Assembly: GCA_025458465.1 (NCBI GenBank)
Contig: JALOSK010000022.1
Coordinates: 1-13,747 of the forward strand
Reading direction: 5' to 3'
From: Sandarakinorhabdus sp.
GTDB taxonomy: Bacteria > Pseudomonadota > Alphaproteobacteria > Sphingomonadales > Sphingomonadaceae
Length of the DNA: 13,747 bases
Each line of letters begins with the position of its first letter. Within the stretch, counting starts at the first letter, position 1. Shown here piece by piece: positions 1 through 7,638 of the stretch. Position numbers and translations under genes: made by a program. A model generated the notes under the pieces. It was not told the origin of the DNA and made no database searches. It worked only from the letters and a program-made list of their open reading frames with translations.

Positions 1-28
1 AGCCTAACCTGAAAACGTGCGATCAACC

Positions 29-46
29 CCTCTCAGCAGCGAGAGG
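29..46 (-). terminator. Hairpin just after the RND pump gene, possible weak terminator
   Basis: CCTCTC (29-34) and GAGAGG (41-46) form a perfect 6-bp stem with a 6-base loop, starting 3 bases beyond the pump's stop codon on the minus strand. The bases that follow in the direction of transcription are not a clean U-run; there is only a short TTTT some 15 bases later. This may be a weak terminator or a 3'-end stabilising hairpin. If the operon continues beyond the window edge, for instance into an outer-membrane factor gene, it would be read through. Confidence 0.3.
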
Positions 47-49
47 CGT

Positions 50-3000
50 TCACTCCGCCGCTTCCGGCCGAAACGCCTGCCCGCCCGGCAGTTCCTTCAC
101 CTCGGCACCACCGCGACGCACGCGTACCCACTGCATGACGCTTTCGATGCCCAGATAGACCACCGGCGTGATGAACAGGGTGAGCACCTGGGAGACCAGC
201 AAACCGCCCAGAACCGCGATGCCCAGCGGCTGGCGTAGTTCCGCCCCGGCCCCGATGCCCAGCGCCAGCGGCGCGGCGCCGGCCATGGCAGCAAAGGTGG
301 TCATCATGATCGGGCGGAAACGCTTGGATGCCGCCTCGCGGATGGCGTGGGCCGGCGTCCAGCCATGCTCGCGCTGCCCGGCGAGGGCGAAATCGATCAT
401 CATGATGGCGTTCTTCTTCACGATGCCGATCAGCAGCACCACGCCGATGATGCCGATCACGTCCAGCGGCATGCCGAACAGGGCCAGGAAGGCCACGGCG
501 CCGATGCCCGCCGCCGGCAGGCCCGAGAGGATGGTGATGGGGTGAACGAAGCTTTCGTAGAGCACGCCCAGCACGATGTAGATGACGATGATCGCCGCCA
601 GGAACAGGATCGGCATCGACTTGGTGGAGGATTCGAACTGCTGCGCATTGCCGCCCAGTGCGCCCGACACGCCGGCTGGCTGGCCAACTTCGGCGGCAGC
701 CTGCTCGATCAGCGGCTTGACCTCGCTCAGCGCCACACCCTGCGCCAGGTTGAAACTGATGGTGACCGCCGGCAACTGGCTCTGGTGGGCGACCGAGAGC
801 GGCGCGCCCTCCACCCGGATGCGACTGATCGCCGACAGCGGAATCAGGGCGCCGGATGTGCCGCGCACCGTCAGCTGGCCGATGATGTCAGGGTTCTGCT
901 GATCGCGCTGGGCAATCTCCATGATCACCTGATAGTCATCGGCGTCGCCATAGATGCGGCTGATCTGCTGGTTGCCGAAGGCGGCCAGCAGCACGCGCCG
1001 GATGGCGTCCACGGGCACACCCAGACGCGCGGCGGCGTCGCGATCGATGTCCACGAAGGCCTGTCGTGCCCCGCGCTGATAATCGCTGTTCACGTCCACC
1101 AGCCCCGGAATGCCGCGCATCGCCTGTTCCAGCTTCGGCGCGAATTCGTACAGCTCATCCTTGTCGACGGCCGAGATCGTGTATTGATAATTGGTCGAGC
1201 TGGGCCGGCCGCCGAGGTTCAGGTTCTGCGGCACGTTGGGATAGATGGCAAAGCCGGGGATGCCGGCAACAGCCTTGCGCAGCCGCGCCTGCACTTCTTC
1301 GATGGAATCGCGTTCGCCCTGCGGCTTCAGCGGCGCGAACATGCGGCCCTTGCTGCTGTCTTCACCGCCCACGATGCTGTTCACGCGCGCCACAGCCGGA
1401 TCGGCCAGCACGATCCTGGCCACCTCGTCCTGCCTCGCCAGCATCTCCTCGTAGCCGATGTCGGGCGCGCCTTCGGTGCCGATGAAGATGGTGCCGGTGT
1501 CCTCGGTCGGGAAAAAGCCCTTGGGCACTGCGGCAAAGCCCCAGATCGCCACGAAGATGGACGCCACCGTAAGCCCGCCAACCACCTTGCGGTGCTGCAG
1601 TGTCCAGTCAAAGGCGCGCATGTACCGCTGGGTGAGGCGGTTGAAGGCGTTGGTGGTGACCCGCGCAACCCGGCCGGGTTCCTGGTGACCCGCCTTCAGC
1701 AGCCGCGCCGCGATCATCGGGATCAGCGTGAGCGACAGCACCGCCGAAACGCCGATGGCGATGGTCATCGTCACCGCGAATTCATTGAACAGCCGCCCGA
1801 TGATGCCGCCCATGAACAGCAGCGGGATGAACACCGCCACAAGGCTGACCGAAATGGAGAGGACGGTGAAGGCAATCTCGTTGGCGCCGGTGACGGCGGC
1901 ACTGCGCGGATCCTCGCCATCCTCGGTGTGGCGCACGATGTTTTCCAGCACCACGATGGCATCATCGACCACGAAGCCGGTGGCCAGCGTGAGCGCCAGC
2001 AACGACAGATTGTCGAGGTTGAAGCCAAAGGCCCACATGCCGGCAAAGGTGCCGATGGCGGCCACCGGCAGCACCACGGCCGGAATGAAGGTGGCGCGCG
2101 CATCACCCAGCACCAGATAGATGACCAGCACCACCAGCATGGCCGTGCCAATGAGGGTGACCTGCGCATCGAACACGCTTTCCCGCACGGATTCCGAACG
2201 GTCGACGATCTCGCTGATTTCCACCGATGCCGGCAGCGCTTCGCGGACCGAAGGCATCGCGGCCCGGACATCATCAACCAGTTTGACAACATTGGCGCCG
2301 GGCTGCCGGGTGACAGCCAGCGTCAGGGCCGGTTCGCCGTTGAACTTGGCACCGCCGCGCAGCCGTTCATAACTGCTGATGACGCTGGCCACGTCGCCCA
2401 CGCGCACCGGCAGGCCGTTGCGCGTGGCAATGATGATGTTGGCGAACTGGTCGGGCTTGTCCATGTTGCCCGACGCATCGAGCGTGTAGTTGCGCGACCC
2501 GCCGGTGATGCTGCCCACCGCAATGTTGCTGTTGGCTGCCGTGATGCCGGCGCGCAGATCGTCAACGGTCAGGCTGCGGGCGGCCAGCGCGGCCGGATCG
2601 AACTGCACGCGGATGGCAAAGCGCCGGTCTCCGAACACGGTCACCTGCCCCGCGCCCTGCAAGGTGGAAAGGCGCGGCACGATCAGCGTGTCCACCAGGG
2701 TCTGGAGATCGTTCATGGCGCGCGTCTTGTCGCGCACCGACATGATGAGCACCGGCTGATCGGCCGGATTGATCTTGCGGAAGCTGGGCGGGCTTGGCAT
2801 TTCCGGCGGCAACCGGCGGGTAACGGCCGACAGCACCGATTGCACGTCCAGCGCAGCGGAATCGATGTCGCGATCAAGCGCGAACTGCACGGTGATCGAC
2901 GTGTTCCCGGTGGTGCTGTTGGAGATCACCTGCTCGATGCCGGAGACAGTCGACAACTGGCGCTCGATCGGCGTTGCCACCGATGCCGCCATGGTGCCGG

Positions 3001-3166
3001 GGTTGGCACCGGGCAGCGAGGCCTGGATCTGGATGGTCGGCAGATCGACTTCGGGCAGCGCGGAAACGGCGAGCTGGCGATAACCGAAGATGCCGGCAAA
3101 GATCACCGCCAGCGTGAGCAGCACGGTCGCCACCGGCCGCTCGACAAAGATGCGCACGAAGCCCAT
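50..3166 (-). CDS. RND multidrug efflux permease, MdtB/MdtC-like (HAE1 family)
   Basis: This is a 1038-residue inner-membrane proton-driven transporter, the usual RND pump length. It forms the trimeric pump of a tripartite efflux complex. An N-terminal membrane segment (about 10-30) is followed by a periplasmic porter domain, then TM2-TM6 from about 335. TM4 carries the paired aspartates of the proton relay (GFVVDDAIVV, D401/D402). After a second periplasmic half, TM8-TM12 start near 852. The TM10 lysine lies in GIVKKNAIMM (K917/K918), and RPIMMTTFAAMAGAAPLA (951-968) is conserved. The IVKKNAIMMIDFALA wording and the SALPEVDLPTIQ N-terminus resemble MdtB/MdtC more than AcrB, suggesting a broad lipophilic substrate range; the real substrate is unknown. 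The ATG shares one base with the adaptor's stop (TGATG), so translational coupling is likely. No second RND gene is present, so it may work as a homotrimer, unlike the MdtB-MdtC heteromer. Confidence 0.96.
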   Translation of the reverse strand: MGFVRIFVERPVATVLLTLAVIFAGIFGYRQLAVSALPEVDLPTIQIQASLPGANPGTMAASVATPIERQLSTVSGIEQVISNSTTGNTSITVQFALDRDIDSAALDVQSVLSAVTRRLPPEMPSPPSFRKINPADQPVLIMSVRDKTRAMNDLQTLVDTLIVPRLSTLQGAGQVTVFGDRRFAIRVQFDPAALAARSLTVDDLRAGITAANSNIAVGSITGGSRNYTLDASGNMDKPDQFANIIIATRNGLPVRVGDVASVISSYERLRGGAKFNGEPALTLAVTRQPGANVVKLVDDVRAAMPSVREALPASVEISEIVDRSESVRESVFDAQVTLIGTAMLVVLVIYLVLGDARATFIPAVVLPVAAIGTFAGMWAFGFNLDNLSLLALTLATGFVVDDAIVVLENIVRHTEDGEDPRSAAVTGANEIAFTVLSISVSLVAVFIPLLFMGGIIGRLFNEFAVTMTIAIGVSAVLSLTLIPMIAARLLKAGHQEPGRVARVTTNAFNRLTQRYMRAFDWTLQHRKVVGGLTVASIFVAIWGFAAVPKGFFPTEDTGTIFIGTEGAPDIGYEEMLARQDEVARIVLADPAVARVNSIVGGEDSSKGRMFAPLKPQGERDSIEEVQARLRKAVAGIPGFAIYPNVPQNLNLGGRPSSTNYQYTISAVDKDELYEFAPKLEQAMRGIPGLVDVNSDYQRGARQAFVDIDRDAAARLGVPVDAIRRVLLAAFGNQQISRIYGDADDYQVIMEIAQRDQQNPDIIGQLTVRGTSGALIPLSAISRIRVEGAPLSVAHQSQLPAVTISFNLAQGVALSEVKPLIEQAAAEVGQPAGVSGALGGNAQQFESSTKSMPILFLAAIIVIYIVLGVLYESFVHPITILSGLPAAGIGAVAFLALFGMPLDVIGIIGVVLLIGIVKKNAIMMIDFALAGQREHGWTPAHAIREAASKRFRPIMMTTFAAMAGAAPLALGIGAGAELRQPLGIAVLGGLLVSQVLTLFITPVVYLGIESVMQWVRVRRGGAEVKELPGGQAFRPEAAE

Positions 3167-4389
3167 CAGCCGGCGTTCCCGGTGGCGGCACTGGCCTGTT
3201 GCGCGGGTGCCGCCCCTGCATCAGGGGCGCCGGCGAGCTTCAGCCGCACGGCATCGCCTTCCTTCAGGCGGCCCAGGGCATCGACCACGATCTTCTCGCC
3301 CGGCTTCACGCCGCTGGCCAGATAGACCTTGCCGGCCAGACGTCCCGCCACCACGACATCGCGCATCGCGACCTTGACGCCATCGCCCGGCGCGTCCGGC
3401 TTGGCATTGCCGCCGGCGGCCACCGTCCACACGAACGGCGCATCGCGGCCGGTCTGCACCGCACCTTCCGGCAGGGCGATGCGCTGCTGTGGCGCATCCA
3501 GGGGCAGTTCCACCGAAACGATGGCACCGGGCCACAGTTCGTCCTTGCGGTTGTCGAATTCGGCGCGTGCCGTCACGCCGCCGCTGCCGGGATCGACATT
3601 ATTGTCGAGGAACACAAGCTTGCCTGTGGCCAGCACGCTGTTGCTGTCGTCACGGCTGCGCACGACCACCCGGCCACCGCCAGAAGCGAGCAAAGCCCTC
3701 GCCTGCTGGACATTTTCGGGCGGCACCAGGAAGCGCACGTGGATGGGCGAAAGCTGGTTGATCGTCACCAGCGCGGTCGCCTCGCCATTGCGGACATTGG
3801 CACCAAGCCGGAAGCCCAGTTCACCGGTGCGCCCGGAAATCGGCGCGGTGATGGTGAGGAACGAAAGCTGCACGCGTGCCGAATCCAGCTGGGCCCGCGC
3901 CGTGTCGATGTCGCTGCGCGCCGAATAGGCCAGCGCGCGGCGTTCATCGCGGATGGAGGCCGAAATGAAGCCCTTGCCCACCAGCGCCTCGGCACGTTCA
4001 TATTCCAGGGTTGCCCGCCGTTCGGCGGCAATGGCGCCCTTCAGTTCGGCCTCCGCCTGCTGCACGGCGGCGGCGGCCTGGCGGGGATCGAGCCGGAACA
4101 GCACCTGGCCGGCACGCACGAAATCACCTTCACGAAAGGCCACGCCCACGATCTGCCCATCGGCACGCGGCCGCACCGCCACGCTCTGGCGGGGCGTCAC
4201 CGTGCCCAGGGCCACCAGCGTCGGCGCGAAATCCTCGAACGCGGCGGCCTGCGCCGAAACCGTGAGCATCGGCCGGCGTTTGCCGCCGGGGCCGCCTTCA
4301 TTCGCCTTGTCTCCGCCCGAACAGGCGGCGAGAAGCAGCAACAGCGCCAGGGACGCGGCCGCGGGCTTGGCGTTGGAACGGTTGATCAT
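3166..4389 (-). CDS. RND efflux periplasmic adaptor (membrane fusion) lipoprotein
   Basis: This 407-residue adaptor bridges the RND pump to an outer-membrane channel. The chosen ATG (4389) gives a lipoprotein signal: a charged N-terminus, an L-rich stretch and a lipobox LLAAC with Cys23 as the likely lipidated residue. An in-frame GTG 18 codons upstream (4443) would bury this signal and lies close to the candidate transcription start, so I reject it. The first lipoyl half-motif is at about 70-101 (VRPRADGQIVGVAFREGDF). A helical hairpin follows at about 103-170. The second lipoyl half is at about 177-200 (APISGRTGELGFRLG). The beta-barrel and membrane-proximal domains fill 205-385, and an Ala/Gly-rich tail ends the protein. 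This order matches MdtA/AcrA-type HlyD proteins. It is the first gene of an operon with the pump. The Shine-Dalgarno is weak: AGGGGAA lies farther upstream than usual. Confidence 0.94.
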   Translation of the reverse strand: MINRSNAKPAAASLALLLLLAACSGGDKANEGGPGGKRRPMLTVSAQAAAFEDFAPTLVALGTVTPRQSVAVRPRADGQIVGVAFREGDFVRAGQVLFRLDPRQAAAAVQQAEAELKGAIAAERRATLEYERAEALVGKGFISASIRDERRALAYSARSDIDTARAQLDSARVQLSFLTITAPISGRTGELGFRLGANVRNGEATALVTINQLSPIHVRFLVPPENVQQARALLASGGGRVVVRSRDDSNSVLATGKLVFLDNNVDPGSGGVTARAEFDNRKDELWPGAIVSVELPLDAPQQRIALPEGAVQTGRDAPFVWTVAAGGNAKPDAPGDGVKVAMRDVVVAGRLAGKVYLASGVKPGEKIVVDALGRLKEGDAVRLKLAGAPDAGAAPAQQASAATGNAG

Positions 4390-4411
4390 AAGAAACAGTC
4401 TATTCCCCTGT

Positions 4412-4427
4412 GGTCGCTGCCACGACC
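4412..4427. repeat. Inverted repeat in the leader of the efflux operon
   Basis: GGTCG (4412-4416) and CGACC (4423-4427) are perfect 5-bp arms around CTGCCA. A second, overlapping pairing (GTGG with CCAC) is also possible. The site lies 23 bases before the adaptor's start codon, inside the predicted 5' leader. It could be a leader hairpin or a repressor site. Short dyads arise often in GC-rich DNA, so this is weak on its own. Confidence 0.25.
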
Positions 4428-4446
4428 CCTTCGCAAAACTCACGGC

Positions 4447-4460
4447 GTGCCCCTAGGCAC
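4447..4460. promoter_or_regulatory. Operator-like dyad overlapping the candidate efflux promoter
   Basis: GTGCC-CCTA-GGCAC is a 14-bp dyad with perfect 5-bp arms and a 4-base centre. On the minus strand it starts within the candidate -10 hexamer and extends towards the expected transcription start. This is the typical place for a TetR- or MarR-type repressor of an efflux operon. No regulator gene is in the window, so the regulator's identity is unknown. The dyad is seen directly; its role is inferred from position. Confidence 0.3.
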
Positions 4461-4486
4461 ATAGCGCAACCTGCCCAATACGTCAT
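4458..4486 (-). promoter_or_regulatory. Candidate sigma-70 promoter of the adaptor-pump operon
   Basis: Read on the minus strand, ATGACG (4486-4481) resembles a -35 box at 4 of 6 positions. It is followed after exactly 17 bases by TATGTG (4463-4458), a -10-like box at 3 of 6. Transcription would start near 4450, leaving a leader of about 60 bases. The match is modest and alphaproteobacterial promoters are loose, so this is a position-based proposal, helped by the dyad at 4447-4460. Confidence 0.25.
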
Positions 4487-4544
4487 TGCGACACAGCATC
4501 CCCCGCGGCGCGCATCATTTTCTTGCCGCCGCACAAGCCGGCCT

Positions 4545-5402
4545 TCAGGCGCGCAGCTTCCAGCCCGATTTCACGACGCGGTAGCAGGCCCACCACAGAG
4601 CCGCGTTGACCAGCAGCAGCGCCAACCCGCCATTCAGCAGCGGCCCATCGGAAACGCCGATGAAACCGGCGCGGAAGCCATCGATGATGTGGAAGAAGGG
4701 ATTGGCATGGGCAATCGCCGACACCGTCGGGCCAAGCCGGTCAACCACATAGAAGGTGCCCGACAGGAGGGTGAGCGGCTGGATGAAAAAATTGGTCACG
4801 GCGGCGGCATGATCGAATTTTTCGGCCCAGACGCCGGTCAAGATGCCCAGCAGCGCCAGCATGACCGAACCCATCGTGCCATAATAAAGGATGAGCAGCG
4901 GGTTGCGCAGCGGCACGTCCACGCCCGGTGCCACCGCCATGGCGAGCCACACCGCAGCACCCACCAGCCACGCCCGCGTCAGCGCGCCGCCCACCCAGGC
5001 CAGCAGCAGTTCCCCGGCCGACAGCGGCGGCATCAGCACATCGATGATCGAACCCTGCACCTTGGCCACCAGAATGGACGAGGAGCTGTTGGCGAAACTG
5101 TTCTGGATCATGCCCATCACGATCAGGCCGGGGCCAAGGAAATCGCTGAACCGCACGCCCAGGATCATCCGGTCACCACGGCCCAGCGCGACCGCGAAGA
5201 TCACCAGAAACAACAGGGTCGTCACCGCCGGCGCCCAGATCGTCTGGAGCTGCACCTTGAAAAAGCGCCGCACCTCTTTCAGATAAAGGGTCTTCAGCCC
5301 TTCGCTGTTGAGGCGCGCGATCACCGGCACGCCCGGTTCCCGCATGGGGCGCTGGGCCGGCACGGCTGACTTGCTGTTGGCGTCCATCATCGCTAGGGGC
5401 AT
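4545..5402 (-). CDS. ABC-2 type transporter permease
   Basis: This 285-residue integral membrane protein has the ABC2_membrane fold. A cytoplasmic N-terminus leads to an amphipathic segment (LYLKEVRRFFKVQLQTIWAP). Six hydrophobic segments follow, with the family loop after TM2 (SSSSILVAKVQGSIIDVLMPP) and a conserved late part (QPLTLLSGTFYVVDRLG, then NPFFHIIDGFRAG). It resembles YadH/NodJ/DrrB-type permeases, which export lipids, polysaccharides or drugs as dimers with a separate ATPase. No ATPase gene lies in the window; the pump genes downstream, 155 bases away, are of another class. The start is uncertain: the ATG at 5402 has an AGAGG 13 bases upstream, while ATGs at 5390 and 5387 have no visible Shine-Dalgarno. 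It is divergent from gcrA with 61 bases between the starts. The substrate cannot be told from sequence. Confidence 0.88.
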   Translation of the reverse strand: MPLAMMDANSKSAVPAQRPMREPGVPVIARLNSEGLKTLYLKEVRRFFKVQLQTIWAPAVTTLLFLVIFAVALGRGDRMILGVRFSDFLGPGLIVMGMIQNSFANSSSSILVAKVQGSIIDVLMPPLSAGELLLAWVGGALTRAWLVGAAVWLAMAVAPGVDVPLRNPLLILYYGTMGSVMLALLGILTGVWAEKFDHAAAVTNFFIQPLTLLSGTFYVVDRLGPTVSAIAHANPFFHIIDGFRAGFIGVSDGPLLNGGLALLLVNAALWWACYRVVKSGWKLRA

Positions 5403-5463
5403 ATGTTGTCAGCGCGCCTCTGCCAAGGGGGGCGCCATCATCAACCCGGGATCAAGATCAACC

Positions 5464-6036
5464 ATGGCCTGGACCGAAGAACGCATCGCCAAGCTCAAGC
5501 ATGGCTGGGAAAGCGGCATGACCGCCACGCAGATCGCCGAAATGCTGGGCGAAGGCGTCACCCGCAATGCCGTGATCGGCAAGGCGCACCGCCTGGGCCT
5601 TGAAAGCCGCCCTTCCCCGGTGAAGGCGGGTGAAAGCCCGGCACCGGCAGCCCCGCGCCCGGCCCCGCCGCCGGCAGCGCCCAGCCCGCCGCCATCCGCG
5701 GCGCCTGCGGCGGCTGCCAGCGCCGCGCCTGCACCGGCGGCTCCGGCCGTCAGCCCGCCGCCGCAACCGGCAGCGCCGCCAAGCATCGCCCGCCCGGCCC
5801 CGCGCCCTGCCAAGGGCGGCAAGCAGGCCCGCACCACCCTGCTCGATCTGAACGACAAGGTGTGCAAGTGGCCGATCGGCCATCCGGATGACGCCGATTT
5901 CCATTTCTGCGGCAAACCGGCCAATCCCGGCTTTCCCTATTGTGGCGAGCATTGCCTGGTGGCCTATCAGGCCCAGATGCCGCGCCGTGATCGTCCGCGG
6001 CAACTGCCCACCGTGCCGGGAATCCCACGCGGCTGA
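5464..6036 (+). CDS. gcrA: GcrA cell-cycle regulator
   Basis: The protein has 190 residues. GcrA is an alphaproteobacterial transcription factor that binds sigma-70 (RpoD) and activates promoters carrying GANTC sites methylated by CcrM, driving genes for division and polarity. The N-terminal helix-turn-helix begins MAWTEERIAKLKHGW and includes VTRNAVIGKAHRLGL (about 32-46), near-identical to the Caulobacter protein. Residues 54-120 are a Pro/Ala-rich, probably disordered linker. The C-terminal sigma-binding domain holds KVCKWPIGHP, FHFCG and FPYCGEHC (C134, C149, C160, H163, C164). The start is set by the family N-terminus; an in-frame extension upstream runs through the divergent gene and is rejected. 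There is no strong Shine-Dalgarno. I see no GANTC site and no TTAA-N7-TTAA CtrA box in the 61 bases upstream. Confidence 0.96.
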   Translation: MAWTEERIAKLKHGWESGMTATQIAEMLGEGVTRNAVIGKAHRLGLESRPSPVKAGESPAPAAPRPAPPPAAPSPPPSAAPAAAASAAPAPAAPAVSPPPQPAAPPSIARPAPRPAKGGKQARTTLLDLNDKVCKWPIGHPDDADFHFCGKPANPGFPYCGEHCLVAYQAQMPRRDRPRQLPTVPGIPRG

Positions 6037-6046
6037 ATGGCCGCGT
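6027..6046 (+). terminator. Hairpin with the gcrA stop codon in its loop
   Basis: ACGCGGC (6027-6033) and GCCGCGT (6040-6046) pair perfectly over 7 bp. The 6-base loop contains the TGA stop of gcrA (6034-6036). No T-run follows (CGTCCCCGC), so this is not a standard intrinsic terminator. It could pause transcription, protect the 3' end, or partly separate gcrA from the monooxygenase gene that starts 80 bases later. Confidence 0.3.
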
Positions 6047-6102
6047 CGTCCCCGCAAACTTGCCCCATTGCCGGCCGCCCATCCGCCCCTTACGTTTGCG
6101 GC

Positions 6103-6109
6103 AGGGGAG
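6103..6109 (+). promoter_or_regulatory. Shine-Dalgarno that fixes a GTG start
   Basis: AGGGGAG sits 7 bases before the GTG at 6117. The in-frame ATG at 6060 has no such site, and its extra 19 residues do not resemble the family. This decides the start of the flavin monooxygenase. Confidence 0.75.
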
Positions 6110-6116
6110 TGAAACC

Positions 6117-7610
6117 GTGCCGCACAACCGTGATGAAACCGATGTCGATGTGCTGATCGTGGGAGCCGGCCTGTCCGGCATCGGCGCCGCGGTGCATCTG
6201 AAGCAGAATTGCCCGAACGAACGCTGGGCGATCTGGGAAGGCCGCGATGCCATCGGCGGCACCTGGGATCTGTTCCGCTATCCCGGCATCCGGTCCGACA
6301 GTGACATGTACACACTGGGCTATCGCTTCAAGCCGTGGAAGGCCGCGAAAGCCATCGCCGACGGGCCTTCCATCCGCGCCTACATCCGCGAGACCGCCGA
6401 GGAGCACGGCATCACCCCGCACATCCACTTTGGCCACAAGGTGACCAAGGCCGAATGGGACAGCGCCGCCGCCCGCTGGACGGTGACGGCCACGACATCG
6501 GCAGGCACGGTCACCCTCACTGCCCGCTTCCTGTTCATGTGCTCGGGCTATTACAGCTATGATCAGGGCCACCGCCCCACCTGGGCCGGGGAGGCAGACT
6601 TCAAGGGCCAGATCATCCATCCGCAATTCTGGCCCGAAGGCCTTGATTACGCCGGCAAACGTGTTGTCGTCATCGGTTCCGGCGCCACCGCCGTGACGCT
6701 GGTGCCGGAAATGGCCAGAAAGGCCGCCCACGTGACGATGCTGCAGCGCACGCCCACATGGATGGTCTCCCGCCCATCATCGGACGTGATCGCCAACGCA
6801 TTGAAGGCCATCCTGCCGGCGCAAACCGCCTACAACATCATCCGCTGGAAGAATGTCACGCTGGGTCAGTATTTCTACCGCCAGACCCGCGAGCGCCCCG
6901 GCAAGGTGCGCGAACTGCTGCTCAAGCGGCTGGCGAAGCTGCTGCCCGCCGATTACGATCTCGAAACCCACTTCACCCCCGGCTACAATCCGTGGGACCA
7001 GCGCCTGTGCCTGGTGCCGGATGCAGATCTGTTCAACGCCATCAAGGCCGGCACCGCCAGCATCAGGACAGACCAGATCCAACGCTTCGAAGCGGGCGGC
7101 ATCCGCCTGACGTCCGGCACGCTGCTGGAGGCCGACATCATCGTCACGGCCACCGGCCTGAAACTGGAATCGGTGGGCGGCATGGCCGTCGGCGTGGATG
7201 GTCGAAGCGTGCGCATTGCCGATACGCTGGCCTACAAGGGGATGATGTTCTCCGGCGTCCCCAACCTGTTCCAGAGCTTCGGCTACATCAACGCCAGCTG
7301 GACCCTGCGTTCGGACCTGATCGCCGATCATGCCTGCCGCCTGATCAACCACATGCGCCGCCACGGCTGGGACAGCGCCACCCCCACGCCTGCGCCGGAC
7401 GTGGTGCCGGAACGCCTCGCCATGGACCTGGCCTCGGGCTACGTCCAGCGCGGCGCCGATGCCCTGCCCCGATCGGGCAACCGCGCCCCGTGGGTGGTCA
7501 CCGCAGACTATAAATACGACCGGCGCGAACTGCTGGAAGGCCCGGTGGACAACGAGATGGCCTTCGCAAGAGCCACGGCGCCAGTCAGGATGCTGGAAGC
7601 GGCCGAATGA
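6117..7610 (+). CDS. Baeyer-Villiger flavin monooxygenase, EthA-like
   Basis: This 497-residue FAD- and NADPH-dependent enzyme inserts one oxygen atom beside a carbonyl (ketone to ester) or oxidises sulfur or nitrogen. The FAD Rossmann motif is VGAGLSGIG (15-23). GGTWDLFRYPGIRSDSDMYT follows at 47-66. The type I Baeyer-Villiger fingerprint F-x-G-x3-H-x3-W-P is complete (F162, G164, H168, W172, P173). The NADPH-binding motif is IGSGATAV (186-193). Later blocks YNPWDQRLCLVP, YKGMMFSGVPN and NASWTLRSDL follow mycobacterial EthA closely, as I recall that sequence, and the length is close to EthA's 489. EthA is best known for activating ethionamide; its natural substrates are debated, so none is assigned here. 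The GNAT gene follows after 28 bases on the same strand and is probably co-transcribed. Confidence 0.93.
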   Translation: MPHNRDETDVDVLIVGAGLSGIGAAVHLKQNCPNERWAIWEGRDAIGGTWDLFRYPGIRSDSDMYTLGYRFKPWKAAKAIADGPSIRAYIRETAEEHGITPHIHFGHKVTKAEWDSAAARWTVTATTSAGTVTLTARFLFMCSGYYSYDQGHRPTWAGEADFKGQIIHPQFWPEGLDYAGKRVVVIGSGATAVTLVPEMARKAAHVTMLQRTPTWMVSRPSSDVIANALKAILPAQTAYNIIRWKNVTLGQYFYRQTRERPGKVRELLLKRLAKLLPADYDLETHFTPGYNPWDQRLCLVPDADLFNAIKAGTASIRTDQIQRFEAGGIRLTSGTLLEADIIVTATGLKLESVGGMAVGVDGRSVRIADTLAYKGMMFSGVPNLFQSFGYINASWTLRSDLIADHACRLINHMRRHGWDSATPTPAPDVVPERLAMDLASGYVQRGADALPRSGNRAPWVVTADYKYDRRELLEGPVDNEMAFARATAPVRMLEAAE

Positions 7611-7638
7611 ACCGAAGGCACGAAACGGCGAGGCCGGA

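Noticed and set aside
347..3325. A 992-codon open frame on the plus strand opposite the RND pump gene
   Set aside because: It is antisense to a clear, full-length pump gene. Its product is rich in His, Arg, Gln and Asp with no domain, as expected for the mirror frame of a high-GC gene.
5308..5463. N-terminal extension of the GcrA frame
   Set aside because: It overlaps the divergent permease gene and precedes the family-typical MAWTEER start.
5409..5924. A Gly/Ala-rich minus-strand frame opposite gcrA
   Set aside because: Its Gly/Ala runs are the complement of the GcrA Pro/Ala linker codons, with no recognisable domain.
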